This document shows positions 1-6,630 of a stretch of 8,253 nt of DNA, piece by piece; the stretch's first letter is position 1, and each line of letters begins with the position of its first letter. Location: the NCBI GenBank assembly GCA_024643305.1, contig JAHENE010000085.1, positions 1 to 8,253 of the forward strand, in the 5' to 3' direction. A model generated the notes under the pieces. That model did no database searches. It saw only the letters and a list, made by a program, of their open reading frames with translations, and had not been told where the DNA came from. A program made the translations under genes and the position numbers. The DNA is from Thiobacillaceae bacterium. GTDB lineage: Bacteria > Pseudomonadota > Gammaproteobacteria > Burkholderiales > Thiobacillaceae.

Positions 1-862
1 AGTTGAGCGTCAGGCGGGCGACGTTGATCGCTGTAAATGGTTTGAGGTCGATTACCTGGCCCTTGTACGTCAGGCGTACGTGTTCTGCGTTTCCAACTAC
101 CAGGTAAAACGGGGCCGTGCCACTGATTTCAACCGATGATGCTGCCGGGTTCAAACCCGAATGCACAATGCGGCCGCTACTGTCACGTATCTGTACCCAT
201 GATGACTCATCGAACTGCAAGCGCGGCCCGCTGGTTTTTGCTGGGGCTGGGGCCGCTACCTTTTCCGGGGCAAAGGGGGATGCAGCAGGCTGAGTAGGCT
301 GGGCCGCAGGCGTTGCCGGCATTTCCGTTTTTGGCTGCGCCGGGACGGACGCAGGTGTTTTCGGTGCCAGGCTTGGGGCGGCATCAGGCTGTTTCTGCTC
401 CGGCTGCACATCAGGCTGGGGCGGCGGTGGCGGCGGCACCACCTGCTCAACAGCGGGTGTCAGTGCTTTCTCGTCGTCACTGCTTAACCAAAGGTATAGT
501 CCTATTGGAATGGCCAATGCCAGCAAGGCCGCCCCAATACCACCCAGCACCAAAGGCGATTTCCAGAACTCCTGACGCGGGGTAAACGGCACATCACCCG
601 TTTCCGGCACCGGTGTCGTTCTGATGCGAGTCATCTGGTCCAGCAGTTCATCCGGGTCAATGCCAAGCAATTTGGCGTAATTGCGTACGAACCCGCGCGC
701 AAACACTGGCGGCCCCAGCTTGGAAAACTCTTCCTGCTCGATCGCCTCCACCTGGCGCGACATCAGCCGCAGGCGGCTGCTGACATCTTGCGTGGTCCAG
801 CCTTTATCTTTGCGCGCCCTTCTCAAGGAAGCGCCAATGCCTGGTGTATCGTCGTCACTCAT
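1..862 (-). CDS. rodZ: RodZ, cytoskeleton-associated cell-shape protein (HTH_25 / DUF4115), cut at window edge
   Basis: RodZ is a bitopic inner-membrane protein that links the MreB actin-like cytoskeleton to the elongasome and helps set rod shape. Reading leftward from the ATG at 862 gives 287 codons with no stop. Residues about 8-75 form the N-terminal helix-turn-helix domain with typical features (GASLRRAR; VFARGFVRNYAKLLGID). Residues about 103-126 are one hydrophobic membrane segment. Residues about 138-210 are a Pro/Ala-rich periplasmic linker that includes a run of six prolines. Residues about 214-287 are the beta-rich C-terminal domain (SWVQIRD...PFYLVVGNA...). Family members usually end about here, and the next codon begins with T, so probably only the stop codon is missing. 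The start overlaps the pilW stop as ATGA, with an AGGGG ribosome site at 875-871. It is the last visible gene of the ndk-rlmN-pilW-rodZ operon; in related bacteria ispG often follows. Confidence 0.93.
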   Translation of the reverse strand, partial: MSDDDTPGIGASLRRARKDKGWTTQDVSSRLRLMSRQVEAIEQEEFSKLGPPVFARGFVRNYAKLLGIDPDELLDQMTRIRTTPVPETGDVPFTPRQEFWKSPLVLGGIGAALLALAIPIGLYLWLSSDDEKALTPAVEQVVPPPPPPQPDVQPEQKQPDAAPSLAPKTPASVPAQPKTEMPATPAAQPTQPAASPFAPEKVAAPAPAKTSGPRLQFDESSWVQIRDSSGRIVHSGLNPAASSVEISGTAPFYLVVGNAEHVRLTYKGQVIDLKPFTAINVARLTLN

Positions 863-1632
863 TCATATTGCCCCTGCAGTAGCAATTTGGTCTCAGGTGA
901 ATCAGGGAAACGTTTGCGCAACTGCTGGTTATAAAAAGCCTCCTGGTTCTTGTCACCCTGCTTGCGTTCGATTCTCAGGCCCAGCCAGAGGCTTTCTGCG
1001 GTGGGAGGAGCAATTTCCTGATGTTGCGTCAGCAGGCGTTGCGCTTCGTTCAAATCCCCCTTGCGATAACTCAAGACCGCAAGTTTGATGATCGGCAGGG
1101 GAACGCCAGGCTGCAACTTCAACGCCTTGATGTAATAAGCCTCGGCCTGTTTGAAATCGCCTTTCTTCTCGCTGCAAAGTCCGGCATTGGTCATTGCCTG
1201 TTCCGGCCTTTCATACAAAGGGTTGCGAATCGCCTCGGTAAATTGGAGCAGACCCTCATCGTAGCGGCCACGCATGCACAGGAACCAGCCAAAATTGTTG
1301 TGCGCTTCCGAATCCGCTCGTTCAAGATCAAGGGCTTTGAGGAAGTTTTCCTCAGCCAGCTTGTCTTCTGCCAGGTCCATGTAAATAAGACCAAGCAGGT
1401 TGTAAGCGGATCCATAGCCGCTATCGGCATTCAGTGCCTTGCGCGCTTCATCAAGCGCCACTTTCATTTGCCCCCGGGCAAAATAGGCAAACCCCAAATC
1501 CGTAAACACCTTGGCCTTGGCGCGTGACTCGGTTTCTACCTGCGGGGTACCCATAGCCGAGGAAGACGAATAATTCCCCGTCTGCGCACATCCAGCCAAC
1601 ACCAGCATCAATAGCCATACACTTTTTTTCAT
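859..1632 (-). CDS. pilW: PilW/PilF, type IV pilus biogenesis TPR lipoprotein (secretin pilotin)
   Basis: This protein is a TPR-rich outer-membrane lipoprotein that in Pseudomonas (PilF) and Neisseria (PilW) promotes assembly or stability of the PilQ secretin and so pilus formation. It has 257 residues, normal for the family. The N-terminus is a lipoprotein signal ([15 protein letters not shown]) with lipobox LAGC and the lipidated cysteine at residue 15. After a Ser-rich tether, residues about 36-250 are helical TPR units of about 34 residues each, with typical features such as [20 protein letters not shown] and [10 protein letters not shown]. The ATG overlaps the rlmN stop as ATGA, and a GAGAGGAA ribosome site lies about 8 nt upstream inside rlmN. 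The stop overlaps the rodZ start, so it is translated from the same operon mRNA. The role is inferred from family and from the classic rlmN-pilW-rodZ order; no other pilus gene is in the window. Confidence 0.94.
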   Translation of the reverse strand: MKKSVWLLMLVLAGCAQTGNYSSSSAMGTPQVETESRAKAKVFTDLGFAYFARGQMKVALDEARKALNADSGYGSAYNLLGLIYMDLAEDKLAEENFLKALDLERADSEAHNNFGWFLCMRGRYDEGLLQFTEAIRNPLYERPEQAMTNAGLCSEKKGDFKQAEAYYIKALKLQPGVPLPIIKLAVLSYRKGDLNEAQRLLTQHQEIAPPTAESLWLGLRIERKQGDKNQEAFYNQQLRKRFPDSPETKLLLQGQYE

Positions 1633-2792
1633 GCCGCGTTCCTCTCCATCCTTTTTATTACCCGGCCGGTTTTATCCGCCACCTGTCCAGCCAGTTGGCC
1701 GCAGGCGGCATCAATATCATCACCGCGTGTCTTGCGCGTGGTAACCACATATCCCGCTTTCTGCAGAGTCTCGCGAAACGCACGTTGCGCATCGGCGGCG
1801 GATTTCTTGTAGCCGGAATCCGGGAATGGGTTAAAGGGTATCAGATTGAACTTGCAGGGGGTGTCTTTCACCAGTTCTGCAAGCTGTCTTGCATGGGTCG
1901 GCGTATCGTTCACGCCCGAGATCATCACGTATTCGAAGGTGATGAAATCACGCGGGGCCACCTTGAGGTAACGCTGGCAGGCTTTAAGCAGATCCTTCAA
2001 CGGATACTTCCTGTTGATGGGTACGATCTGGTCGCGCAACTCATCATTGGGCGCATGCAAAGACACCGCCAATGCCACCGGGCAGCGCTCAGCAAGCCTG
2101 TCCATGGCCGGCACGATGCCTGAAGTCGACACCGTCACACGGCGGCGCGACAGGCCATAGGCATGGTCGTCCAGCATGATGTCCAGCGCAGTGACCACAT
2201 TCTCGAAGTTGGCGAGCGGTTCGCCCATGCCCATCATCACCACATTGGTCACCGGCCGCTCGCCCCAGCCGGCTTTTTTCAGCTCGCGCACGGCATGCCA
2301 CAACTGGCCGATGATTTCCGCCACCGTCAGGTTGCGGTTGAAGCCCTGGCGGCCGGTGGAACAGAACGTGCACTCCAGCGCGCAACCGACTTGCGAAGAA
2401 ATGCACAATGTGCCGCGGTAACGCGATACATCATCAGAACTCGGCGTACCGCGGTAGCGTGGGCTGTCTTCATCCGCGTCGGCATCGCCGCAACCCGGCG
2501 TGCCTTCGGGAATAAATACCGTTTCGATGCCGTTGCCAACACCGACATCGAACAGCCACTTGCGGGTGCCATCGGCAGAAACCTTGTCCGCTTTGACCGT
2601 TGGCCCGCACACCTCCGCGCTTTGAATCAGCTTTTCACGCAAGCTCTTTGCCAGATCGGTCATCTGCACGAAATCACCCTCCCCGCGCTGGTGTATCCAG
2701 CGGAACACCTGCCGGGCGCGAAACGGCTTTTCGCCCTGGCTGGCGAGCCAGTCAGTCAGCTGAGAGAGGTTGAAGTCGAGCAGGTTAATCAA
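1629..2792 (-). CDS. rlmN: RlmN, dual-specificity 23S rRNA A2503 / tRNA A37 C2-methyltransferase (radical SAM)
   Basis: RlmN uses two SAM molecules and a 4Fe-4S cluster to methylate C2 of A2503 in 23S rRNA and of A37 in some tRNAs. The radical-SAM motif CxxxCxxC lies at C137, C141 and C144 ([15 protein letters not shown]). The two catalytic cysteines, equivalent to E. coli C118 and C355, are C130 and C364 (GDDIDAAC). Further family stretches are [11 protein letters not shown] and SLHAPND. The start is a TTG directly after the ndk TAA in the same frame. No longer ORF is possible, and the N-terminus INLLDF matches the family. No convincing ribosome site precedes it, so translation may be coupled to ndk termination. 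The odd point is an extra, repeat-like segment of about 27 residues (about residues 97-126) between VFIPE and the first catalytic cysteine. All catalytic residues are intact, so it is probably active. Confidence 0.96.
   Translation of the reverse strand: MINLLDFNLSQLTDWLASQGEKPFRARQVFRWIHQRGEGDFVQMTDLAKSLREKLIQSAEVCGPTVKADKVSADGTRKWLFDVGVGNGIETVFIPEGTPGCGDADADEDSPRYRGTPSSDDVSRYRGTLCISSQVGCALECTFCSTGRQGFNRNLTVAEIIGQLWHAVRELKKAGWGERPVTNVVMMGMGEPLANFENVVTALDIMLDDHAYGLSRRRVTVSTSGIVPAMDRLAERCPVALAVSLHAPNDELRDQIVPINRKYPLKDLLKACQRYLKVAPRDFITFEYVMISGVNDTPTHARQLAELVKDTPCKFNLIPFNPFPDSGYKKSAADAQRAFRETLQKAGYVVTTRKTRGDDIDAACGQLAGQVADKTGRVIKRMERNAA
2415..2504 (-). repeat. Degenerate in-frame tandem repeat inside rlmN
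   Basis: On the coding strand two imperfect units follow each other: one encoding 18 residues that starts GTPGCGDAD and ends SPRYR, and one encoding 12 residues, [16 protein letters not shown] of the normal protein comes next. The DNA core TACCGCGG occurs in both units, and in one of them it sits in the palindrome TACCGCGGTA. Compared with E. coli RlmN (recalled sequence, PEDDRATLC), the segment adds about 27 residues. It is probably a local duplication that kept the frame. Confidence 0.6.
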
Positions 2793-3218
2793 TTAACGGG
2801 GACAGAGTTCGGTAGCTGCAAAAAAATAGGCGATCTCGACAGCCGCGGTTTCCGGTGCATCGGAACCGTGTACTGCGTTGGCATCAACACTTTTGGCAAA
2901 ATCGGCGCGGATGGTTCCCGCTGCAGCTTTTGACGGGTCGGTTGCGCCCATCAGCTCGCGATTCTTGGCAATGGCGCTCTCGCCTTCCAGAGCCTGAATC
3001 ATTACCGGGCCGGAGATCATGAACTCGACCAGGTCATTGAAGAAGGGGCGCTCTTTATGCACGGCGTAAAAGCCTTCTGCTTCCTTGCGGGACAGGTGCT
3101 TCATCTTGGCCGCCACGATCTTCAGGCCGCCGTCTTCAAAGCGCTGGTAGATCTTGCCGATCACGTTTTTGCCCACGGCATCGGGTTTGATAATGGAAAG
3201 GGTGCGTTCAATCGCCAT
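2793..3218 (-). CDS. ndk: Nucleoside diphosphate kinase
   Basis: Ndk transfers the gamma phosphate of NTPs (mainly ATP) to other NDPs and dNDPs through a phospho-histidine, balancing cytosolic nucleotide pools. The 141-residue length is the usual bacterial one. The N-terminus [12 protein letters not shown] is typical. The signature NAVHGSD carries the phosphorylated histidine at residue 117, and the nucleotide-binding residues around RPFF and RELMGATDP are present. The ATG is preceded by GGAGT at 3228-3224 with a 5-nt spacer. It is the promoter-proximal gene of the ndk-rlmN-pilW-rodZ operon. Its TAA is followed immediately by the rlmN TTG in the same frame. The C-terminus ends in LCPR, where many relatives end in a Y-S-R-like tail; this is a minor difference. 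Confidence 0.97.
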   Translation of the reverse strand: MAIERTLSIIKPDAVGKNVIGKIYQRFEDGGLKIVAAKMKHLSRKEAEGFYAVHKERPFFNDLVEFMISGPVMIQALEGESAIAKNRELMGATDPSKAAAGTIRADFAKSVDANAVHGSDAPETAAVEIAYFFAATELCPR

Positions 3219-3274
3219 GTTTTACTCCAGTTGGGTTCAAAAAAGATGAAAAAAGTCTTGAAAATTAGCCCGTT

Positions 3275-3304
3275 AGTATAACCCGGACAGGCCTCTCCTG
3301 TCTT
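3275..3304 (-). promoter_or_regulatory. Putative sigma70 promoter of the ndk operon, with inverted repeat
   Basis: On the minus strand the -10 box TATACT is at 3280-3275 and a -35-like AAGACA at 3304-3299, with an 18-bp spacer. The predicted transcript start is near 3268, giving a leader of about 50 nt before ndk. A perfect 6-bp inverted repeat (GACAGG, 5-nt centre, CCTGTC; 3286-3302) overlaps the -35 and spacer and could be an operator. Confidence 0.5.
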
Positions 3305-3496
3305 GGCTGCGGACGAAGAGCCCCTGTATGTGGCGGCCGGCGCGTACTTCCCACGCCATATCCCAAAAACCAAGCCGCAAATCGCAAATAACGTTAGGCA
3401 ATTTGCCGAAACACGTGTACTGTGCTTGGAATCTGTAGGATTCAAGTACTAAATGCGGCACCAGTTTGACGAGTTTTTCCTTGATTTCGATAGATC

Positions 3497-3531
3497 GGGC
3501 ATGTGCCCAAGGCGCCTGAAAACAGGCGCTT
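3497..3531 (+). promoter_or_regulatory. Two tandem hairpins in the cold-shock gene 5' leader
   Basis: Hairpin 1 is GGGC-ATGT-GCCC (3497-3508). Hairpin 2 is a 9-bp stem with one G-T pair around an AAAA loop (AGGCGCCTG / CAGGCGCTT, 3510-3531). They lie about 17 nt upstream of the AAGGA ribosome site (3548-3552). CspA-family mRNAs often have structured leaders that govern stability and translation in the cold; that role here is inferred. A T-rich stretch (3541-3547) follows at a distance, so an attenuator is also possible. Confidence 0.5.
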
Positions 3532-3560
3532 GATTCAATCTCTTTTTAAGGAAAACTTAA

Positions 3561-3764
3561 ATGCAAACAGGTACTGTAAAGTGGTTCAATGACAGCAAGG
3601 GCTTTGGCTTTATTACTCCGGACGGCGGCGGCGAAGACCTCTTCGCTCACTTCTCCGAGATCAAAACCAACGGCTTCAAGTCCCTGAAGGAAAACCAGCG
3701 CGTCTCTTTTGAAGTGACCACCGGCCCCAAAGGCAAACAGGCTGCAAACATCCAGCCCGCCTAA
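3561..3764 (+). CDS. CspA-family cold-shock / RNA chaperone protein
   Basis: This is a 67-residue single cold-shock domain (OB fold) that binds single-stranded RNA or DNA and melts secondary structure. RNP1 is KGFGFITP (residues 13-20) and RNP2 is LFAHFS (27-32). The N-terminus GTVKWFN, with Trp8, is the hallmark surface aromatic patch. The ATG has a good AAGGA site 8 nt upstream. The gene stands alone: it has a structured leader before it and a strong intrinsic terminator 20 nt after the stop. Whether it is cold-induced or constitutive (CspC/CspE-like) cannot be told from the protein, so I give no paralog letter. Confidence 0.96.
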   Translation: MQTGTVKWFNDSKGFGFITPDGGGEDLFAHFSEIKTNGFKSLKENQRVSFEVTTGPKGKQAANIQPA

Positions 3765-3784
3765 GCGCTAGTCGCTTTAGAAAG

Positions 3785-3810
3785 AAACCCCGGCATGCCG
3801 GGGTTTTTTT
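3785..3810 (+). terminator. Intrinsic terminator of the csp gene
   Basis: A perfect 9-bp stem AAACCCCGG / CCGGGGTTT with a CATG loop (3785-3802 core, pairing to 3806) runs into an uninterrupted T tract ending at 3810. It lies 20 nt after the csp stop codon. The ATG in its loop is the far-upstream in-frame ATG of the next gene, which argues against that ATG as the translation start. Confidence 0.93.
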
Positions 3811-3869
3811 ATGGGCATAAATCCGGGTCGCCACTGCGCTCTCGACGAGTACTGCATCCTGGGCAGGCG

Positions 3870-3875
3870 TATAAT
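3870..3875 (+). promoter_or_regulatory. Putative -10 box of the NERD gene
   Basis: A perfect consensus TATAAT lies between the csp terminator and the NERD coding region. No good -35 is seen at 16-18 bp. The expected transcript start, near 3882, leaves about 36 nt to the GTG at 3918. Confidence 0.5.
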
Positions 3876-3917
3876 TTTCTCATTGCTTGCACAGCGAAGC
3901 AGCCGTCGGAGAAGAAG

Positions 3918-4955
3918 GTGTCAGGGGTCGCGTTAACCAAGGGGCATAAGGGAGAAATCCTGGTTGCCCTCGAAGTCAGTTCACTGGACAAGTCGGCCTA
4001 CCTCGCTTTCCATAACATCACACTCGAAGCAGAGGACGGCACCAGCCTGATCGACCACGTCATCATTTCCAAGTTTGGGGTTTTTGTCGTCGAGACCCAG
4101 AACCATTCCGGCCTGGTTTATGGCGACGAATCCCAGTCCGAGTGGGCCTGCGAGCTGGGCGAGAACAAATACAAATTTCAGAACCCGTTAAGGCAGAATT
4201 ATTGGCACATCAAGGCGCTCTCTACGTTGCTTGCACTGCCGGAAAACCTGTTTTATTCAATCATCGCCTTTTGCGGCGATGCCGAATTCAGAACCCCGAT
4301 GCCGGCCAACGTCATGACATCCGGCTATTCCTCATATATCCGGGGCAAGTCAGCCAGGCTGATTTCCGAGCCGGAGGCGCAAAGTCTCGCAGAGAAGTTC
4401 AAGAGTCTCATGCTTTCAGGAGGGGAAGAAACCAGCCGCATACGTATTGAATCCCTGCGCCAGGGACATGCTGCTGCGAATATTTCAGGCAAAGGTCACA
4501 AATTGCCGGCCGCAGCAATAACCGAACGCTCAAAAATGTCCCTGCTGCTGCAAACGCTCGAGGACTGGTTTTCCAGGCAGCCAAAATATCGGGCCATCCA
4601 GTTGGTAAGCGCTGCAGCGGCAGTGCTGGTGGTGACTGTTATTCTCTTCTCTTACAGCAACGAATCTGACGAGCCCACGGCAACAGCCCAGGTTCAGCCA
4701 GCCAGCACTGAAACCAAGAATGGCCGGTCAAGCAATCCTGTCGAGCCGGCACTCATCCTCCAAGGCGCAGAAGCCGAATCGAGCCACCCCAAAAAATCCG
4801 AAAAGATGCTGAAAGAAGAAGCCTGGCAGCGCTGGTACAGGGAACCCGAAAAATGTCACCGGATTACAGACGGCAACCGGGTCGAATGCGCCAATCTCTA
4901 CATTGCCGCCAAAAGGCGGTTTGAGCGCCTATATGCCGCGGGCAAAATAAATTAG
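3918..4955 (+). CDS. Membrane-anchored NERD-domain (nuclease-related) protein
   Basis: NERD domains are related to PD-(D/E)xK nucleases; the cellular role of most, including this one, is unknown. I chose GTG 3918 because GGAG lies 6 nt upstream (3908-3911), a TATAAT box lies at 3870, and the in-frame ATG at 3795 falls inside the csp terminator. This gives 345 residues starting just before the family's KGxxGE motif. The NERD core (about residues 8-100) shows IDHVIIS with Asp46, FGVFVVETQN with Glu59, and FQNPLRQNYWHIKAL. The lysine expected in the ExK motif is Gln61 here, so nuclease activity is doubtful. One membrane helix at about 226-247 follows, then a polar linker and a C-terminal region with WQRWYREPEKC and VEC (Cys313, Cys324) that is predicted to be periplasmic and could form a disulfide. 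Codons 1-41 upstream, if translated, show no family features. Confidence 0.82.
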   Translation: MSGVALTKGHKGEILVALEVSSLDKSAYLAFHNITLEAEDGTSLIDHVIISKFGVFVVETQNHSGLVYGDESQSEWACELGENKYKFQNPLRQNYWHIKALSTLLALPENLFYSIIAFCGDAEFRTPMPANVMTSGYSSYIRGKSARLISEPEAQSLAEKFKSLMLSGGEETSRIRIESLRQGHAAANISGKGHKLPAAAITERSKMSLLLQTLEDWFSRQPKYRAIQLVSAAAAVLVVTVILFSYSNESDEPTATAQVQPASTETKNGRSSNPVEPALILQGAEAESSHPKKSEKMLKEEAWQRWYREPEKCHRITDGNRVECANLYIAAKRRFERLYAAGKIN

Positions 4956-4980
4956 AAAAGCTTGGCCTTGCTTAGCCGAA

Positions 4981-4999
4981 AGGCCATTCTAGATGGCCT
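4981..4999. other. Short inverted repeat after the NERD gene
   Basis: AGGCCAT / ATGGCCT with a 5-nt TCTAG loop gives a 7-bp stem 25 nt after the NERD stop. No T tract follows, so it is not a typical intrinsic terminator. It may be a Rho-region hairpin or chance. Confidence 0.3.
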
Positions 5000-5026
5000 C
5001 GCGATAACAAATGTGTCTTGCACCAT

Positions 5027-5035
5027 TGATATACT
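5027..5035 (+). promoter_or_regulatory. Extended -10 promoter next to the PDC gene start
   Basis: TGATATACT is an extended -10 (TGn + TATACT at 5030-5035). It ends 6 nt before the ATG at 5042, so transcription would be expected to begin at or next to the A of that ATG. No -35 match is visible, which is usual for extended -10 promoters. Confidence 0.5.
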
Positions 5036-5041
5036 TTGCCC

Positions 5042-6022
5042 ATGCAGCCACCGTTAGACACAATGCAACAAGGCATCGCCCGCCAGCGCGAAGCGCTGAA
5101 GGACATGCTGCGCGACCCCCTTGCCCAGGCCGCACAGGCCTGCAGCCGGGTATGGACTGACCGCAAGGCCCTTGACGATGTTCTCACTAACGCCCTGGCC
5201 GGCATGCCCATGTGCAAATACATGTATGCACTGGACACCGACGCCATCCAGGTCAGTGACAATATCAGCCGCGAAGGCCTGATCGAAAAAGACTTCGGGC
5301 GTGACCGTTCCGACCGCCCCTACATGAACGAACGCGTACCGAGCGAAGGTTTCATGCTGTCGCAGGCCTACATCAGCCTGCGTGCACGGCGCCCCTCGCT
5401 GACCGCCATCCAGATCGTGCGCGACGAAACCGGTCAGGTACTGGGCTTCATCGGTTCTGACTTCGATCTGCGCAAATTGCCGCTAACCGGCAAGCTCTAC
5501 GAAGAGCCCACCCACTGGCGCCAGATCAAGGGTGACCCCGCCATCCGAGGCACCGTGTTTCACCAGACCCGCACCAACAGCCAGATGGATTTGCAAATCG
5601 ACACCGTGTTGGGCGTGCTGGAAGAACTCATGGTCGACCACGGCATGTATCACGTCATATTGCATTTCTCCAGCAGCCGCGCTGTGATCTGGCTGTTTGA
5701 CGACCCATATCGCTACCGCCTGCTGGATATAGACGCGCTGACCGACCCGGACATCTGCCTCATCTACCCGCGACTACCCTACCCGGAAAACGCCCTGGTG
5801 CCGCGGGACAAGATCCGCACCATCCTGGACAGCCTGCGCGACCTACGCTTCATGGACGAAATGTTCTACCTGCGAAGCGGTACGATCAACATCTTCAACG
5901 GTGTGGTGGGCCTGACATTCTCCTGCGACGGCTCGCACTACCTGCCGTGGGAGGAATTCCTATCCAAAGGCTGCGACTTCTGGGCCACGGGAGACACTAG
6001 CGGGGAGGCTTGCCCGATTTAG
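5042..6022 (+). CDS. Soluble PDC/Cache-like sensor-domain protein of unknown function
   Basis: The protein has 326 residues from ATG 5042; a TTG two codons earlier and an ATG at 5063 are alternatives. No start has a visible ribosome site, and the close extended -10 box suggests a leaderless mRNA. The N-terminal half resembles a PDC/Cache sensor fold: a helical lead-in (about residues 5-50), the motif GRDRSDRPYM (86-95), then YISLRARRPSLTAIQIV and GQVLGFIGSDFDL, the typical strand pair around the ligand pocket. Cache domains usually bind small metabolites outside the cell, but this protein has no signal peptide and no membrane segment and seems cytosolic. The C-terminal half (about 190-326) carries no kinase, methyl-accepting, GGDEF or DNA-binding features that I recognise. 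The stop lies 17 nt from that of the convergent NTF2-like gene. Ligand and output are unknown; the family assignment is by pattern only. Confidence 0.8.
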   Translation: MQPPLDTMQQGIARQREALKDMLRDPLAQAAQACSRVWTDRKALDDVLTNALAGMPMCKYMYALDTDAIQVSDNISREGLIEKDFGRDRSDRPYMNERVPSEGFMLSQAYISLRARRPSLTAIQIVRDETGQVLGFIGSDFDLRKLPLTGKLYEEPTHWRQIKGDPAIRGTVFHQTRTNSQMDLQIDTVLGVLEELMVDHGMYHVILHFSSSRAVIWLFDDPYRYRLLDIDALTDPDICLIYPRLPYPENALVPRDKIRTILDSLRDLRFMDEMFYLRSGTINIFNGVVGLTFSCDGSHYLPWEEFLSKGCDFWATGDTSGEACPI

Positions 6023-6039
6023 CCACATCAAGAAAGGGC

Positions 6040-6591
6040 TCAGTAGCGCTTGTCCAGAACCTCTGCGTCCTTGCTCCAGCCCGGAACATCGAAACCCGGG
6101 TCGCCGGCAGGCGCAGCATACCGGGTAGAAAGCTTCCAGACTCCGCCTGAGTCAACCCAGACATCCACGACCAAAAGATTGCCGCCCGTTTTACGCTGGC
6201 CAAGAAAACTGACAACGGCGGTTTTTCCATGGTCGTGCACCGCCATCTGCTCGATGTTGTAGCCCGTCTTCCTCTCCGCCAGGCTGCGGCGCAACCATGC
6301 CTCACGTGGGATAGGCATGCCCGGCGAGGAGCCGACGCGCATCTCGAAATCGTCAGACAACATTCTCTGCATGGCAGCAGCATCATTGGCCTGAACAGCC
6401 TGGTTCAGACTGCTCTCAAGCCCAAGAAAAACCTGCACAAGGCGCGTAACCGTCGGTATGCGTGATTGAGCGGCATCATCTGCCTGCGCTGCTCCAAAGC
6501 TAAACATTTGGAACGCTGCAAGCATCAGCACGGTCACAAATTTGAGAAACACCGTTCCCCTGCTCAATGACTTGAAAAGGCGGCCCGTCAT
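6040..6591 (-). CDS. Exported NTF2-like / SnoaL-like (DUF4440-type) protein
   Basis: The protein has 183 residues. A Sec signal peptide (basic MTGRLFKSLSRG, hydrophobic about 14-31, cleavage probably after AQA at residue 37) suggests a periplasmic or secreted product. The mature part looks like an NTF2-like cone: a helical start (VFLGLESSLNQAVQANDAAAMQRMLSDDFEMR), a central AVHDHGKTAVVSF strand and a C-terminal strand ending VWKLSTRYAAP. Such proteins bind small hydrophobic ligands or are minor enzymes; nothing here fixes a reaction. It starts 39 nt after the stop of the EXORDIUM-like gene, in the same frame and without a clear ribosome site, so the two are probably co-transcribed. It is convergent with the PDC gene, and no terminator was recognised between them. 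Confidence 0.8.
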   Translation of the reverse strand: MTGRLFKSLSRGTVFLKFVTVLMLAAFQMFSFGAAQADDAAQSRIPTVTRLVQVFLGLESSLNQAVQANDAAAMQRMLSDDFEMRVGSSPGMPIPREAWLRRSLAERKTGYNIEQMAVHDHGKTAVVSFLGQRKTGGNLLVVDVWVDSGGVWKLSTRYAAPAGDPGFDVPGWSKDAEVLDKRY

Positions 6592-6630
6592 ATCGGAGTG
6601 TTCAGTATTCCAAGCAGGACAGATGGCGCA

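Larger units (their letters stand above)
3219..3560. other. Intergenic region between divergent ndk and csp
   Basis: This 342-base stretch has no convincing gene. Its left part holds the ndk promoter and ribosome site. Its right part is a structured leader of the csp gene with three potential hairpins (3425-3446, 3497-3508 and 3510-3531). No clear csp promoter could be fixed; TTGGAA at 3426-3431 with TACTAAAT at 3447-3454 is a weak candidate. Short open frames here lack start sites and family features. Confidence 0.6.

Noticed and set aside
313..1088. Long open frames on the plus strand (313-585 and 681-1088) opposite rodZ and pilW
   Set aside because: They are antisense shadows of well-supported rodZ and pilW; no ribosome site and no family features.
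2791..2812. GGGGACAGAGTT at the ndk 3' end as a remnant of a REP/MITE-like element
   Set aside because: The ndk product keeps its normal 141-residue length and alignable C-terminus, and no second copy or element end is in the window, so chance is more likely.
2163..2933. A 256-codon plus-strand open frame opposite rlmN and ndk
   Set aside because: It lies entirely antisense to two conserved enzymes, its composition is that of a reversed coding strand, and it has no recognisable domain.
3284..3453. A small plus-strand open frame in the ndk-csp gap
   Set aside because: No ATG with a ribosome site, no recognisable family, and it overlaps the ndk promoter and the csp leader.
3161..3461. Minus-strand open frames upstream of and overlapping the ndk start
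   Set aside because: They run through the ndk promoter, lack ribosome sites and show no protein features.
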